Counted from the stretch's first letter, positions 1 through 6,123 are shown. The stretch: 10,030 nucleotides of DNA from Baffinella frigidus (GCA_026770585.1 MU646462.1:625338-635367), one strand, 5' to 3'. Numbers and translations: made by a program. Notes: generated by a model from the sequence alone, not told the origin.

Positions 1-15
1 GGGGGGGGGGGGGGG
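1..15. repeat. Poly-G run at window start
   Basis: Fifteen G residues open the window, and another G run (10018-10028) nearly closes it. They could be genuine homopolymer near telomere-like DNA or the edge of an assembled contig. The sequence alone does not decide this. Confidence 0.8.
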
Positions 16-91
16 TCATGGAAGTTGATGGATGTGAGGACCTAGTCCAGGACGAGCACGCCTCGGGCCGTTAGATCGACTGTACTCGGGG

Positions 92-216
92 TACAGGGGT
101 ACCTCGCTCATGAGAAACCGCCTCCTCCTAGGAGCCTACAGTATGTAGGCCTATGCCTAGGGCCATGTGGTGGTCCTAGGGGGGGCGGGGCATTCTTATG
201 AGCGAGATACCCCTGC
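92..216 (-). mobile_element. MITE1 copy a, palindromic non-autonomous element
   Basis: The left end TACAGGGGTACCTCGCTCAT is answered on the right by CTTATGAGCGAGATACCCCTG, so the element folds on itself over about 125 bp. The middle holds the core seen in other copies (GTAGGCCTATGCCTAGGGCC), read here in the orientation shared with the copies at 9336 and 9541. The right end is slightly decayed (GATACC for GGTACC, TGCA for TGTA). It encodes nothing. Its size, TIRs and lack of coding match the general description of a MITE. No target-site duplication is visible, so the transposase superfamily cannot be named. Confidence 0.75.
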
Positions 217-223
217 ATTCCCC

Positions 224-332
224 TATCCCTTACATGTATGTGGCCAGCGGGTCGAAAACGACCCCGAGAGGTCCTAGGCAGATCCTTGGGCCCACGGTAT
301 GGCGTATGAGCCTACTGGCCACTTAAGGGATA
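224..332 (-). mobile_element. MITE2 copy a, palindromic element
   Basis: The ends are TATCCCTTA on the left and CACTTAAGGGATA on the right. The interior carries CGTATGAGCCTACTGGCCAC and GAGGTCCTAGGCAG, which are the reverse complement of the matching parts of the copies at 8041 and 8786. It contains an internal hairpin GGGTCG-AAAA-CGACCC near 249-264. It lies only 7 nt from MITE1 copy a. It is non-coding and about 109 bp. A foldback or MITE family is the likeliest reading. Confidence 0.7.
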
Positions 333-737
333 GGGGCATCTGCACTGCGGGGAATGCTCGAAACTCAGCCTAGAAGGGCTGCATGAGATCGAGATCCTTG
401 CCAAAGATTCTATCTCAGATTTGGCTTGGCGCTGGAGCCATTCCGTACCCATATTAATAGGGCAATTTGCCCCCGATAAAAGGCGTAGGGTGGCCTTGCA
501 CGAGCCGCACCCGGAGGCGAAAAGGTCTACCTTTCGCGAAGACACTATTCATGTCTCCGTGAAACGTTGCGTTTTTTAACATAAAGCGGCGAAATCTCGC
601 CAAATTGACCGAACTTGTCGAAAAGAGCCCAGATTTGAAGCCAATTTGAGGTCACGTCCGACATGAAGATACGAATTTAAAAGGACGTGGACCTGTTGGT
701 ATTCGGGTGCGGGATGGGCCTTAAAAGGGCCGTCAAC
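333..737. other. Gene-free stretch, no recognisable feature
   Basis: No convincing coding region is present; the ORFs here are under 80 codons with unremarkable composition. A small hairpin GGCGA-AATC-TCGCC lies near 588-601. The segment around 598-640 (CGAAAAGAGCCC and neighbours) weakly resembles part of family C at 9190-9212, so it may be an old repeat remnant. Confidence 0.5.
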
Positions 738-835
738 ATTAGGTCCTTTAGGTTTTAATTTCTCCCAACATAGCCGAACGACACGCCGTTCCGTAGAAGG
801 GATCTGCAGGGAAAGCATTTTTGCTTTCGGATCGC
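738..835 (+). repeat. Family A repeat, copy A1 (first of a tandem pair)
   Basis: Family A starts at TAGGTCCTTTAGG, passes through CTCCCAACATAGCC and ACGACACGCC.TTCCGTAGAA, and ends in GAAAGCATTTTTGCTTTCGGATCGCG. The last part is a perfect 7-bp hairpin (GAAAGCA-TTTT-TGCTTTC). Eight copies lie in the window, all on the same strand. There are no TIRs and no stable reading frame. This copy is followed by the 31-bp repeat at 836-866, and the same arrangement recurs after A2. Confidence 0.8.
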
Positions 836-1031
836 GGGGATACAGGGTGGTTCTTTTGGGGTGTTTATCCTTTAGGTCCTTTAGGTTTTAATTTCGCCCA
901 ACATATGCCAACGAAACGCCGTTCCGTACAAGGGATCTGCAGGGAAAGCATTTTTGCTGTCGGGTGGTGTTTAGCTCCCCAGTGCAGAGGCTCGTGAAGA
1001 GGGGATACAGGGTGGTTCTCTTGGGGTGTTT
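836..1031 (+). repeat. 31-bp direct repeat flanking A2
   Basis: The segment at 836-866 (GGGGATACAGGGTGGTTC...) recurs at 1001-1031 with one mismatch, 165 bp apart. Each copy follows a family A element, so the duplicated unit is family A plus this tail. Sequence resembling the continuation (GTTTGAGTTAGATC, then ACACACACCA) reappears after the family B copy near 5043-5083. Confidence 0.8.
868..981 (+). repeat. Family A repeat, copy A2 (second of a tandem pair)
   Basis: This copy has the same order of blocks as A1: CCTTTAGGTCCTTTAGG, CGCCCAACATATGCCAACG, CCGTTCCGTACAAGG, GGGAAAGCATTTTTGCTGTC. It continues with TTTAGCTCCCCAGTG, the degenerate form of the GAGCTCTCCAGT tail seen in A7 and A8. The offset to A1 is 133 bp measured at AGGTCC. 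Confidence 0.8.
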
Positions 1032-1609
1032 GAGTTAGATCAAAAAGGTACAGGCTCGTACACACACCAAACCCAAGTCGGCCGTTCTGAGGCTCATGAT
1101 ATCCCGTGGTTGGAACATATGAGCGTCAACCACGGATACCCCAGAGGAAACAAGATTCCAGGAGGTGAGATGGGTTGTGTGTGGGGGTGAGGTGAGATCA
1201 GGTAGACACCAAAGATGAGAGGATAGGAAGGTCAGACAGAGAGGGGATGTGTAGAAGTTTTCCCCTAATGTACAGTGAGTTATCGTATTGTGCCTTGAGG
1301 TGTCAGTGGGAGTCAGCAAAGTCAAAAGGAGATCGAGTTGCTTTACATAAATTCTGTAAAGCAACTCGGTCCCTAAAAGCTAGCAAGGTTAAGGGAGAGA
1401 GAAAGGTGGATGTATAGGGGTTTTTTCCCAGGCTGTACATAATATAGCTGTGCAAAGACACATGGGGAGTGACTCGTCTCCGTTAGGGTCTACCTAGGTA
1501 CAGGTACTTTGTAGTGATTCGCCTCCACGTACAGTTGCGCGACAGCACGTCTCTAACTTACACTTGTGGGGCATGCCGTCATCCTCTCAGGTTCATACCC
1601 CACCTATCC
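1032..1609. other. Gene-free stretch with two hairpins and an old duplication
   Basis: No supportable gene lies here. A minus-strand reading frame of 109 codons (1035-1364) is rich in Thr, Leu and His and has no motif, so I treat it as chance. There is a hairpin at 1100-1138 (TATCCCGTGGTTG against CAACCACGGATA, one bulge). The sequence at 1228-1292 is repeated in diverged form at 1385-1455 (shared GGATGTxTAG, TTTTCCC and TGTACA blocks). The strong hairpin between these copies is listed separately. Confidence 0.5.
1331..1371. other. Perfect 14-bp hairpin with 7-nt loop
   Basis: CGAGTTGCTTTACA (1334-1347) is the exact reverse complement of TGTAAAGCAACTCG (1355-1368), with loop TAAATTC. Pairing extends three more positions outward (GAT/GTC, one wobble), giving a 17-pair stem. 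It could be a tiny foldback relic, a structured RNA or a replication-associated palindrome. No neighbouring gene indicates a role. Confidence 0.75.
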
Positions 1610-1960
1610 GTGTGCCGGTCTACTGGTTCGACTCGCCCAGAGGCCTCAACTAATCGCCGTATGCTCCTGACTGTTAGCCCATCCGCATGCGTTAGAGCCC
1701 GGCTGTGTTAGCATCCACCCCCGTTAGCACTGTCAAACACCCATATATTGCCTCGCAGTAGCATTCACGCGTAACGTTAGGTGGTAAGGGTTTTAGGGGT
1801 TAAAAGTTGGACACGCGTTAGGGCCTGGCCCAGCTTTGTTCGCACCCACCCCCGTCAGCGCCCACCCGCGTCAGCACTGTCAAACACCCACCCACCATGC
1901 GATGGTCTGTGTGTTCGGCTCGCCTGAAGGACTCAACTAAGCGTCGTCTGCTCCTCTTAA
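1610..1960 (+). repeat. Diverged duplicated block
   Basis: Two motifs occur twice. CTCGCC.GA.GG.CTCAACTAA followed by CGTMTGCTCCT is at about 1632-1669 and 1920-1955. CACCCCCGTTAGCACTGTCA followed by AACACCCA is near 1716-1744, with an expanded form (extra GTCAGCGCCCACCC) near 1850-1892. The order of the two blocks is swapped between the copies, which suggests a tandem unit caught at different phases. GCGTTAG recurs several times. No coding sequence is supported. Confidence 0.5.
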
Positions 1961-2002
1961 CCTGCAAAAAGGCCATGCTTCCTTTCGGATCACACTCAGA
2001 TG
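1955..2002 (+). repeat. Family B fragment
   Basis: CCTGCAAAAAGGCCATGCTTCCTTTCGGATCACA matches the second half of the family B copies at 3884-4009 and 4892-5018. The first half is missing. It ends about 12 bp before the 235-bp TIR element. Confidence 0.65.
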
Positions 2003-2013
2003 GTCTTGTCCCT

Positions 2014-2248
2014 ATTGTAGAAATGGGCTCCGCGCGGAGTTTTAGGACGTGAGGTAAGGAGGTCAGGAACGTCAAAATTTAGTTTTTGACGAAAAATCGA
2101 TTTTGTGCTATGTTACGGTTGGTTGATTCTATTTTGGGCATCTTGTTCATGCCTAAGATAGCATAAAGGTTCATTTTCGACGTTTTTCAATCTCCTGTCC
2201 TCATTTCCTGACCTGACCTTGAATCCGCGCGGAGCCCATTTCTACAAT
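2014..2248. mobile_element. 235-bp TIR element (MITE-like)
   Basis: The left end 2014-2038 (ATTGTAGAAATGGGCTCCGC and five more bases) and the right end 2224-2248 are perfect 25-bp inverted repeats. Inside them the arms still pair but are much diverged (GAGGTAAGGAGGTCAGGA on the left against TCCTCATTTCCTGACCTGAC on the right, and TGTGCTAT against ATAGCATA). The loop lies near 2115-2150. It is non-coding. Exact outer ends with decayed inner arms suggest that the termini are the functional part. It is present once in this window. No clear target-site duplication is seen. Confidence 0.75.
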
Positions 2249-2336
2249 GCGGCCTGGGAATTCAGAAATAAGCCGTGCTGGTCTGCTGTATGACGTTCAT
2301 TAAAGCTCCATAAGTCAAATTGCTACCTGATTTCAG

Positions 2337-2428
2337 GGTTTAGGGCATTCGATGCATGGTTTAGTTGTTTAGGGTTTAGGGGTTAGTGTCTGTGGTTGAG
2401 CGTTAGGGTTTAGGGTTTAGGGTTAGGG
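2337..2428 (+). repeat. Interstitial telomere-like TTTAGGG tract
   Basis: Degenerate copies (AGGGTTTAGGGCATT, GTTTAGGGTTTAGGGGTTAG) lead into a cleaner run GTTAGGGTTTAGGGTTTAGG at 2402-2428. The heptamer TTTAGGG is the plant-type telomeric unit, also known from several protist groups. The G-rich strand runs rightwards here and grades directly into a G-rich polypurine tract. Confidence 0.8.
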
Positions 2429-2507
2429 GGGGAAGAGGGGGGGAGAGGGGGGAAGAGGGGCAAAGAGGGGGGAAGATGGGGAAAGAGGGGGAAAGATTGG
2501 GGGAAAC
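2425..2507 (+). repeat. G-rich polypurine tract
   Basis: This is almost uninterrupted purine made of blocks of 4-8 G separated by AAGA or AAAGA, with three pyrimidine positions. It contains far more than four G-runs, so G-quadruplex or triplex formation is possible in principle. It directly continues the TTTAGGG tract and may be a decayed derivative of it. Confidence 0.7.
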
Positions 2508-2563
2508 TTGCTCCCTCGTACCCACAAAACGACCCCTCCTGGAATTGACTTTTGACCAGAGGA

Positions 2564-2683
2564 TACAGGGGTACCTCGCTCATAAGAAACGCCCCCCTCC
2601 CTAGGACCACCATAGGGCCCTCGGCATAGGCCTTCTGTAGGGTCCTAGGGGAGGGCGATTTCTTGTGAGCGAGGTACCCCTGT
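2564..2683 (+). mobile_element. MITE1 copy b
   Basis: Left end TACAGGGGTACCTCGCTCAT, right end GTGAGCGAGGTACCCCTGT. The core TAGGACCACCATAGGGCCCT and AGGCCTTCTGTAGGG is in the opposite orientation to copies a, e and f. The right arm read on this strand gives SEVPL, and an apparent ORF begins inside it; this is a by-product of the element rather than a gene. Confidence 0.85.
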
Positions 2684-2709
2684 CGCTAGTATGCCTGCCC
2701 CGATTCGGA

Positions 2710-2759
2710 CCTACCCTACCCTACCCTATCCTACCCTATCCTGCCCTACCCTACCCTAT
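2710..2759 (+). repeat. Pentanucleotide (CCTAC)n microsatellite
   Basis: About ten units of CCTAC with scattered variants (CCTAT, CCTGC). It begins 26 bp after MITE1 copy b and is followed by a degenerate MITE1 end. Confidence 0.85.
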
Positions 2760-2769
2760 GCATTTGTTG

Positions 2770-2838
2770 AGGGCCTACCCTCTCGTGCCGGAGACTGAGG
2801 GGAGGCGCTTTTTGTTTGAGCGAAGTAGCCCTGTAATA
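2770..2838 (+). mobile_element. Degenerate MITE1 right half
   Basis: GAGGGGAGGCGCTTTTTGTTTGAGCGAAGTAGCCCTGTAA aligns with the MITE1 right arm (GGAGGCG..TTTCTTATGAGCGAGGTACCCCTGTA) with several substitutions. No matching left arm is visible upstream, only the pentamer array. This appears to be an older, truncated member. Confidence 0.5.
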
Positions 2839-2877
2839 AAGAAGAAGAAGGTGAGAGCTTGGCGTAGTCTAATAAAG

Positions 2878-2917
2878 GTCTCTTTCTCTCTCTCTCTCTC
2901 TCCCTCCCTCTCCCTCC

Positions 2918-2962
<45 letters not shown>
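2878..2962 (+). repeat. (CT)n microsatellite
   Basis: About 85 bp of CT dinucleotides with interruptions (CCCTCCCTCTCCCTCCGTC). The ORFs across it (Ser-Leu or Arg-Glu runs) are translations of the repeat. It lies directly upstream of a family C fragment, as the GA tract at 7441 does. Confidence 0.95.
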
Positions 2963-2965
<3 letters not shown>

Positions 2966-2995
2966 TCGGGACAAACAGCAGGCCCGCAGCGATTT

Positions 2996-3050
2996 CAGCC
3001 ACGCTGCTAGCTCCTAGCTCTGCGTCAGTCGGGTCCACTAATCGTGTTTT
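2996..3050 (-). repeat. Family C fragment 1
   Basis: The segment CTAGCTCTGCGTCAGTC..GGTCCACTAATCGTG corresponds to CTAGCTCTGCCTCAGTCTGT..GCTCACCAATTTT at 7540. It is a short diverged copy of family C, again next to a microsatellite. From 3051 to 3249 I see nothing further of note. Confidence 0.5.
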
Positions 3051-3244
3051 CTTCGTATACGTTGTATACTCGGTGATATACGACTCTGGGTAGGTCCCTC
3101 GAGATTATCTTCTCTCTCGTGTGACCTCCCCGTCAAAAGTTGAAGGATGTGTACCACCAAACGGGGGAATTCTTCCGGTCTCCTCGTTTGGAACAGACCA
3201 GATTAATGCAGACCATAAACCCCAAAACCAATACAGGTATCTCT

Positions 3245-3249
<5 letters not shown>

Positions 3250-3278
<29 letters not shown>

Positions 3279-3446
3279 GCCCTCAACCCCTCAACCCTCA
3301 ACCCCAAACCATGAACCATAAAACATAAACCATGAACCATAACCCCTAAACCCTAAATCCTAAACCCTACACCCTACACCCTACACCCTAAACCCTAAAC
3401 CCTAAACCCTAAACCTTAAACCCTAAACCCTAAACCCTAAACCCTA
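3250..3446 (-). repeat. Telomere-like heptamer array (CCCTAAA and variants)
   Basis: About 28 heptamers in a nearly unbroken register: first AACCCTC (about 7), then ACCATGA/ACCATAA/AACATAA, then CCCTAAA with an inner block of three CCCTACA, then eight or more CCCTAAA. Neighbouring variants differ by single substitutions and sit in blocks, as expected from local slippage. The C-rich strand is on top, so the array points in the opposite direction to 2337-2428. ORFs through it (LNPQPST runs) are repeat translations. Confidence 0.9.
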
Positions 3447-3499
3447 GAGGGTAAACCCAAACAGGAGGAGGAGGGTGGTTCCGCCTTCATCTCCACAAA

Positions 3500-3614
3500 A
3501 GTATTGAACAATTGCTTCTGACGCAACGAAATTTACTACGCAAATGCTCTACTACTACTTTTAGGAGCCAATCGTCTAGTAACTTTCGTTGCCCAAAAGC
3601 TATTGATTCATACT
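3500..3614. mobile_element. 115-bp imperfect foldback element
   Basis: GCAACGAAATTTACTA (3523-3538) pairs with TAGTAACTTTCGTTGC (3577-3592) with one mismatch. Outward, AGTATTGAACAATTGCTT pairs imperfectly with AAGCTATTGATTCATACT at 3597-3614. The loop is about 38 nt. It is a single copy in this window and non-coding. The boundaries are approximate, since weak pairing may extend a further 10-15 bp on each side. Confidence 0.55.
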
Positions 3615-3883
3615 TCAATGGAAACTAGCCTAGTCGAGTATCGCTGTTCTGACCAGGCCCGCCCCCTCAGGGTTATCGAAGCATTTCAAAAGGGTGCTTT
3701 GGTGCTTTGGTGCTTTTCTTTACACTCACATCGAAGGCCACGCCCACCTCACTCTTGAGGAGTTGGGAACGATCTACGGGTGAGCTCCCCGACCCACCTA
3801 TGCAGGTTTGGCCGAGCCCCTTTCGGGTGGCCACGGTATTAGAGGACGAGTTGACGACAGAGAGCAACTTTTATTACTACCGA
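3615..3883. other. Gene-free stretch; three GGTGCTTT units
   Basis: Three perfect tandem copies of GGTGCTTT lie at 3693-3716. Reading frames on both strands (71 codons forward at 3707-3922, 64 reverse at 3673-3867) overlap each other and have no recognisable domain. The forward one runs on into a repeat. I do not support either as a gene. Confidence 0.5.
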
Positions 3884-4009
3884 TCCTTTAGGTCCTTTAG
3901 GTTCTTCGAGCTCCCAACATAGGCGGACACTGGAACTTATCTGCAGAAAAGCCATGCTTCCTTTCGGATCACATCAGGCCCCCCGGTGCAAAGGATCGCA
4001 GCAGAAACA
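3884..4009 (+). repeat. Family B repeat, copy B1
   Basis: It begins with the same CCTTTAGGTCCTTTAGG block as family A, then diverges: TTCTTCGAGCTCCCAACATAGGCGGACAC, then GCCATGCTTCCTTTCGGATCACATCA, ending AAGGATCGCAGCAGAAAC. It matches 4892-5018 closely. The shared start and the shared TTTCGGATC block suggest that A and B are subfamilies of one element. Confidence 0.75.
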
Positions 4010-4437
4010 GAAGGCCGCCGTGTTTGCACCCCCGCCTGAGCCCACTGAGGCTGGCTAGAGACCTTTATTGCTACATGAATATTTATTTTGAGCATTCTGG
4101 TCGGCAAGGGGAACCTTCAGGTTTCTGCCGCGAACCACCATTTCTGTCGATAATCGCATCCTACAGTTAAACTCCATAATCGCACCCTATCAGGGGTGGG
4201 ACAAAGAAGCATGGCCTTTCCAAAGGCATCGGTGGCTGCTCAGTGTAAGTGGAAAGAATAAAGGACGATGATAATGCCTGGTGGGTACATGGATGAAGTT
4301 GATTTCGAGATTGGATATGTTGCATACCCTAAAACTACGAAAGCCTGGGTGTTGCTGTGCCAATAATTTTGAGCATTCTGGTCCGTAAGCTTTGGTGTCC
4401 GTACGGAAAAATCATTTTGACCGGATTTTCTTTTTCT
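4010..4437. other. Gene-free stretch with short direct repeats
   Basis: TTTTGAGCATTCTGGTC occurs at 4086-4102 and 4367-4383. TAATCGCAYCCTA occurs twice, 26 bp apart (4151 and 4177). A minus-strand frame of 133 codons (4240-4641) covers this region. Its first part is translated family A repeat; the remainder (from about 4440 down) is not repeat-derived but shows no known domain. I leave it uncalled. AGTGTAAGTGG at 4236-4246 resembles a splice donor but nothing pairs with it. Confidence 0.45.
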
Positions 4438-4556
4438 TTTTAGGTCCTTTGGTTTTGATCCTCCAACGTAGCCCAACGACACGCCCTTCCGTAGAAAGGA
4501 TCTGCACTGATTCTGCAGAGGAAGCATTTTTGCTTTCGGATCGCATTGAGTTCTCC
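4438..4556 (+). repeat. Family A repeat, copy A3 (tandem pair)
   Basis: TTTAGGTCCTTTGG starts the unit; ACGACACGCCCTTCCGTAGA and GAAGCATTTTTGCTTTCGGA follow, then GCATTGAGTTCTCCA. It carries a small internal duplication (TCTGCACTGAT-TCTGCAGAGG). The pair offset to A4 is 120 bp. A pyrimidine tract ending in TTTTTAG precedes the start. Confidence 0.8.
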
Positions 4557-4623
4557 ATTTTAGGTCCTTGAGGTTTAACTGCTCCCAACATGGCCCACCG
4601 ACACGCCCTTCCGTAGGTCCTTT
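4557..4623 (+). repeat. Family A repeat, copy A4, truncated
   Basis: The first half is present (TTTTAGGTCCTTGAGG ... CGACACGCCCTTCCGTAGG). It then breaks off into GTCCTTT and the left end of MITE1 copy c. The hairpin half of family A is missing. Confidence 0.75.
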
Positions 4624-4893
4624 TACAGGGGTACCTTGCACTCGCTCAAAGAGATTGATAATTTATTGCCAAACAACCAGCGTCAGCGCCGCACATGCTA
4701 CGCATTGTGCCACTTACTGTACCCCGTGTCGGCCGCAAATACGAGCATTTTCCGGATGGATTCTAACTCCACCTCCTACCGCACTCGCTCATAAGAAACG
4801 CCCAACCCCCTAGGACCACCATAGGGCCCTAGGCATAGGCCTACTGTAGGGCCCTGAGAGGAGGCGCTTTCTTATGAGCGAGGTACGCCTGTA
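4624..4893 (+). mobile_element. MITE1 copy c, interrupted by an insert
   Basis: The left end TACAGGGGTACC is at 4624, followed by TTGCACTCGCTCA where other copies read TCGCTCA. The element resumes at 4781 with GCACTCGCTCATAAGAAACG and runs to the right end GCGAGGTACGCCTGTA. The core is in the b/d orientation. Without the intervening 143 bp it would be about 127 bp, the normal size. It sits between family A copy A4 and family B copy B2, and the flanks are similar (GTAGGTCCTTT on the left, TAGGTCCTTT on the right). Confidence 0.8.
4638..4791. mobile_element. 132-bp insert with 11-bp direct flanks inside MITE1c
   Basis: GCACTCGCTCA is present at 4638-4648 and again at 4781-4791. Between the copies lie 132 bp (4649-4780) that are absent from the five other full-length MITE1 copies. 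An insertion with an 11-bp target-site duplication explains this. The insert has no obvious TIRs, poly-A tail or coding sequence. A duplication made during double-strand break repair is the alternative. Confidence 0.6.
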
Positions 4894-5018
4894 GGTCCTT
4901 TAGGTTCTTCGAGCTCCAATCATAGGCGGACACCGGAACTGGTTCTGTGGAAAGGCCATGCTTCCTTTCGGATCACATCAAGCCCCCCTCCCCTGTACAG
5001 AGGATCGCGGCAGAAACC
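4892..5018 (+). repeat. Family B repeat, copy B2
   Basis: It matches B1 block for block (TTCTTCGAGCTCC, CATAGGCGGACACCGGAACT, GGCCATGCTTCCTTTCGGAT, GAGGATCGCGGCAGAAACC). It begins within the last two bases of MITE1 copy c. The following 5019-5151 holds GTTTGAGTTAATCC and ACACACACCA, which recall 1028-1070, and no gene. Confidence 0.75.
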
Positions 5019-5151
5019 GGCTTAAGGGTATCCTCATCGGGCGTTTGAGTTAATCCAGAGGATCTTGCTCGCACACACACCAGGATAAAGCAAGTGGGGT
5101 GAAGGAGAAAATATGGTATCCCATCGTCAGGCTCATAAGAGTCAGCCCTTT

Positions 5152-5222
5152 ATCCTTCAGGTCCTTTAGGTTTTAATTTCTCCCAACACGGCCCAACGAC
5201 ACGCCCTTCCGTAGAGAGGATT
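5152..5222 (+). repeat. Family A repeat, copy A5, truncated (tandem pair)
   Basis: The first half is intact (TCCTTCAGGTCCTTTAGG ... CGACACGCCCTTCCGTAGAG). It is cut after AGGATTTT, where A6 starts, so the pair offset is only about 67 bp and the hairpin half is missing. Confidence 0.8.
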
Positions 5223-5566
5223 TTTAGGTCCTTTAGGTTTTAATTTCCCCCAACATATGCCAACGACACGCCCTTCCGTAGAAAGGGCTTGTGAGCCTCG
5301 GTCGGACAGGTGATGAGCCTCGATGGTTGACTAATGAAGGTAAGTTCTCTCTCGCTTGTGTGTGGGCCTTGGCCGGCGCGGCCTCTCTCCTCCTAAGCGG
5401 GGTCTCATCTAGTAGCGAAGGTCGTTCCGGGGCTCTGTTCCCCGGAACGATCAACGGATGGCAGAAAAAACGGCGGGCGGAGCGCTCGCGAAGCGGCACA
5501 CCGGGGTTGACGAAAAAGACGGCTCAGGACTGCAGATAAAGCAACGCAGAGAAAGCATTTTTGCTC
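5223..5566 (+). repeat. Family A repeat, copy A6, split by a ~240-bp insert
   Basis: The first half runs from 5223 to about 5286, ending CCGTAGAAAGG. The second half resumes at 5528 with GACTGCAG...GAGAAAGCATTTTTGCT, followed by GATTCTTTTTAGGGTCCAGG and TTATG. In A8 the same halves are joined directly (CCGTAGAAAGGACTGCAGAG) and are followed by the same GATTCTTTTTAGGG tail at 6619-6641. Position 5287-5527 is therefore an insert. Confidence 0.75.
5287..5527 (+). mobile_element. GC-rich insert within family A copy A6
   Basis: The segment is GC-rich compared with its host repeat and contains GTGAGCC near its left edge (5291-5297) and GGCTCAG at its right edge (5521-5527). It therefore has GT...AG boundaries and a short, near-matching inverted terminus. 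AAGGTAAGT, an excellent splice-donor match, lies at 5338-5346. A strong hairpin TCGTTCCGGGG-CTCTGTT-CCCCGGAACGA occupies 5422-5450. Forward and reverse frames of 82-88 codons cross it with no known domain. Intron-like mobile DNA is a possibility; a gene fragment is another. Confidence 0.45.
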
Positions 5567-5596
5567 CAGCATTGATTCTTTTTAGGGTCCAGGTTA

Positions 5597-5792
5597 TGCA
5601 AGAGGAAATATTCAGTGGGGTTCCGACGCCTTGAAGAGTCGGGGTGAATTTGGGTCGTACTAAACGCCGACTTAACACCTGCGGTCATCAATCAATCTCC
5701 TAAATCTCGGCTAAAAGACATTTACGACATTTAAGATCTCGGATTTGAATTTGGCCGCCCTGGGGATGGCTTGGACCTAAAGGAGTCGCGCG
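5597..5792. other. No recognisable feature
   Basis: This is AT/GC-mixed sequence without a supportable ORF. There is only a weak hairpin, CCGAC-CTTGAAGA-region-GTCGG, near 5616-5642. Confidence 0.4.
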
Positions 5793-6123
5793 CGCGGGGC
5801 AGCCTCCTGCCGCCGTGCGATGTCCGATCGAAATGATGTAAGGCTCAGAAATGTAGAGGAGAGCGAGAGCCCAGGGTAACCGTGATTACATTTTTCGAAG
5901 ACTCGAAATCGGCGGCGGGAGAGGCGTCGAAGAGGCGTTTTGGATCCGCGAAAACGCCTCTTCGGAAAACGCCTCTTCGACGCCTCTCCCGCCGCCAATT
6001 TCGAATTTTCGAAAAAGGTAATCACGGTTACCCTGGGCTCTCGTCCTAAAGGTCCTCCTCTACATTTTGGAGCCTTACACCATTTCGATCAGAGATCGCC
6101 CGGTGGCAGGAGGCTGCCCCGCG
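5793..6123. mobile_element. 331-bp near-palindromic foldback element
   Basis: The left end CGCGGGGCAGCCTCCTGCC (5793-5811) matches the inverted right end GGCAGGAGGCTGCCCCGCG (6105-6123). Arms of about 150 bp are some 92% complementary by hand count. The innermost 31 bp (5911-5941 against 5966-5996) are perfect. The right arm has about 9-10 extra nt near 6046-6055 (TCCTAAAGGTCCT, with TCCT repeated at its edges). The 24-nt centre contains a second copy of AAAACGCCTCTTCG (5951-5964, repeated at 5966-5979). It is non-coding. A MITE, a foldback element or a hairpin made by template switching are all possible. Confidence 0.8.

Noticed and set aside
1514-1711. Plus-strand ORF of 65 codons and similar short frames at 1818-2075
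   Set aside because: They lie on a diverged duplicated block and the two copies do not preserve a common frame.
2665-3093. Plus-strand ORF of 142 codons starting MSEVPL
   Set aside because: It begins in a MITE1 end and passes through a pentamer array and a CT microsatellite; it is repeat translation.
4240-4641. Minus-strand ORF of 133 codons
   Set aside because: The first third is family A sequence and its start lies at the edge of MITE1. The remainder has no domain or composition signal strong enough to call a gene.
4624-4893. TA target-site duplication for MITE1 (Tc1/mariner-like)
   Set aside because: TA is present at the left edge of all copies but the right edge reads TA, CA or TC. The T and A are better seen as part of the TIR, so no superfamily is assigned.
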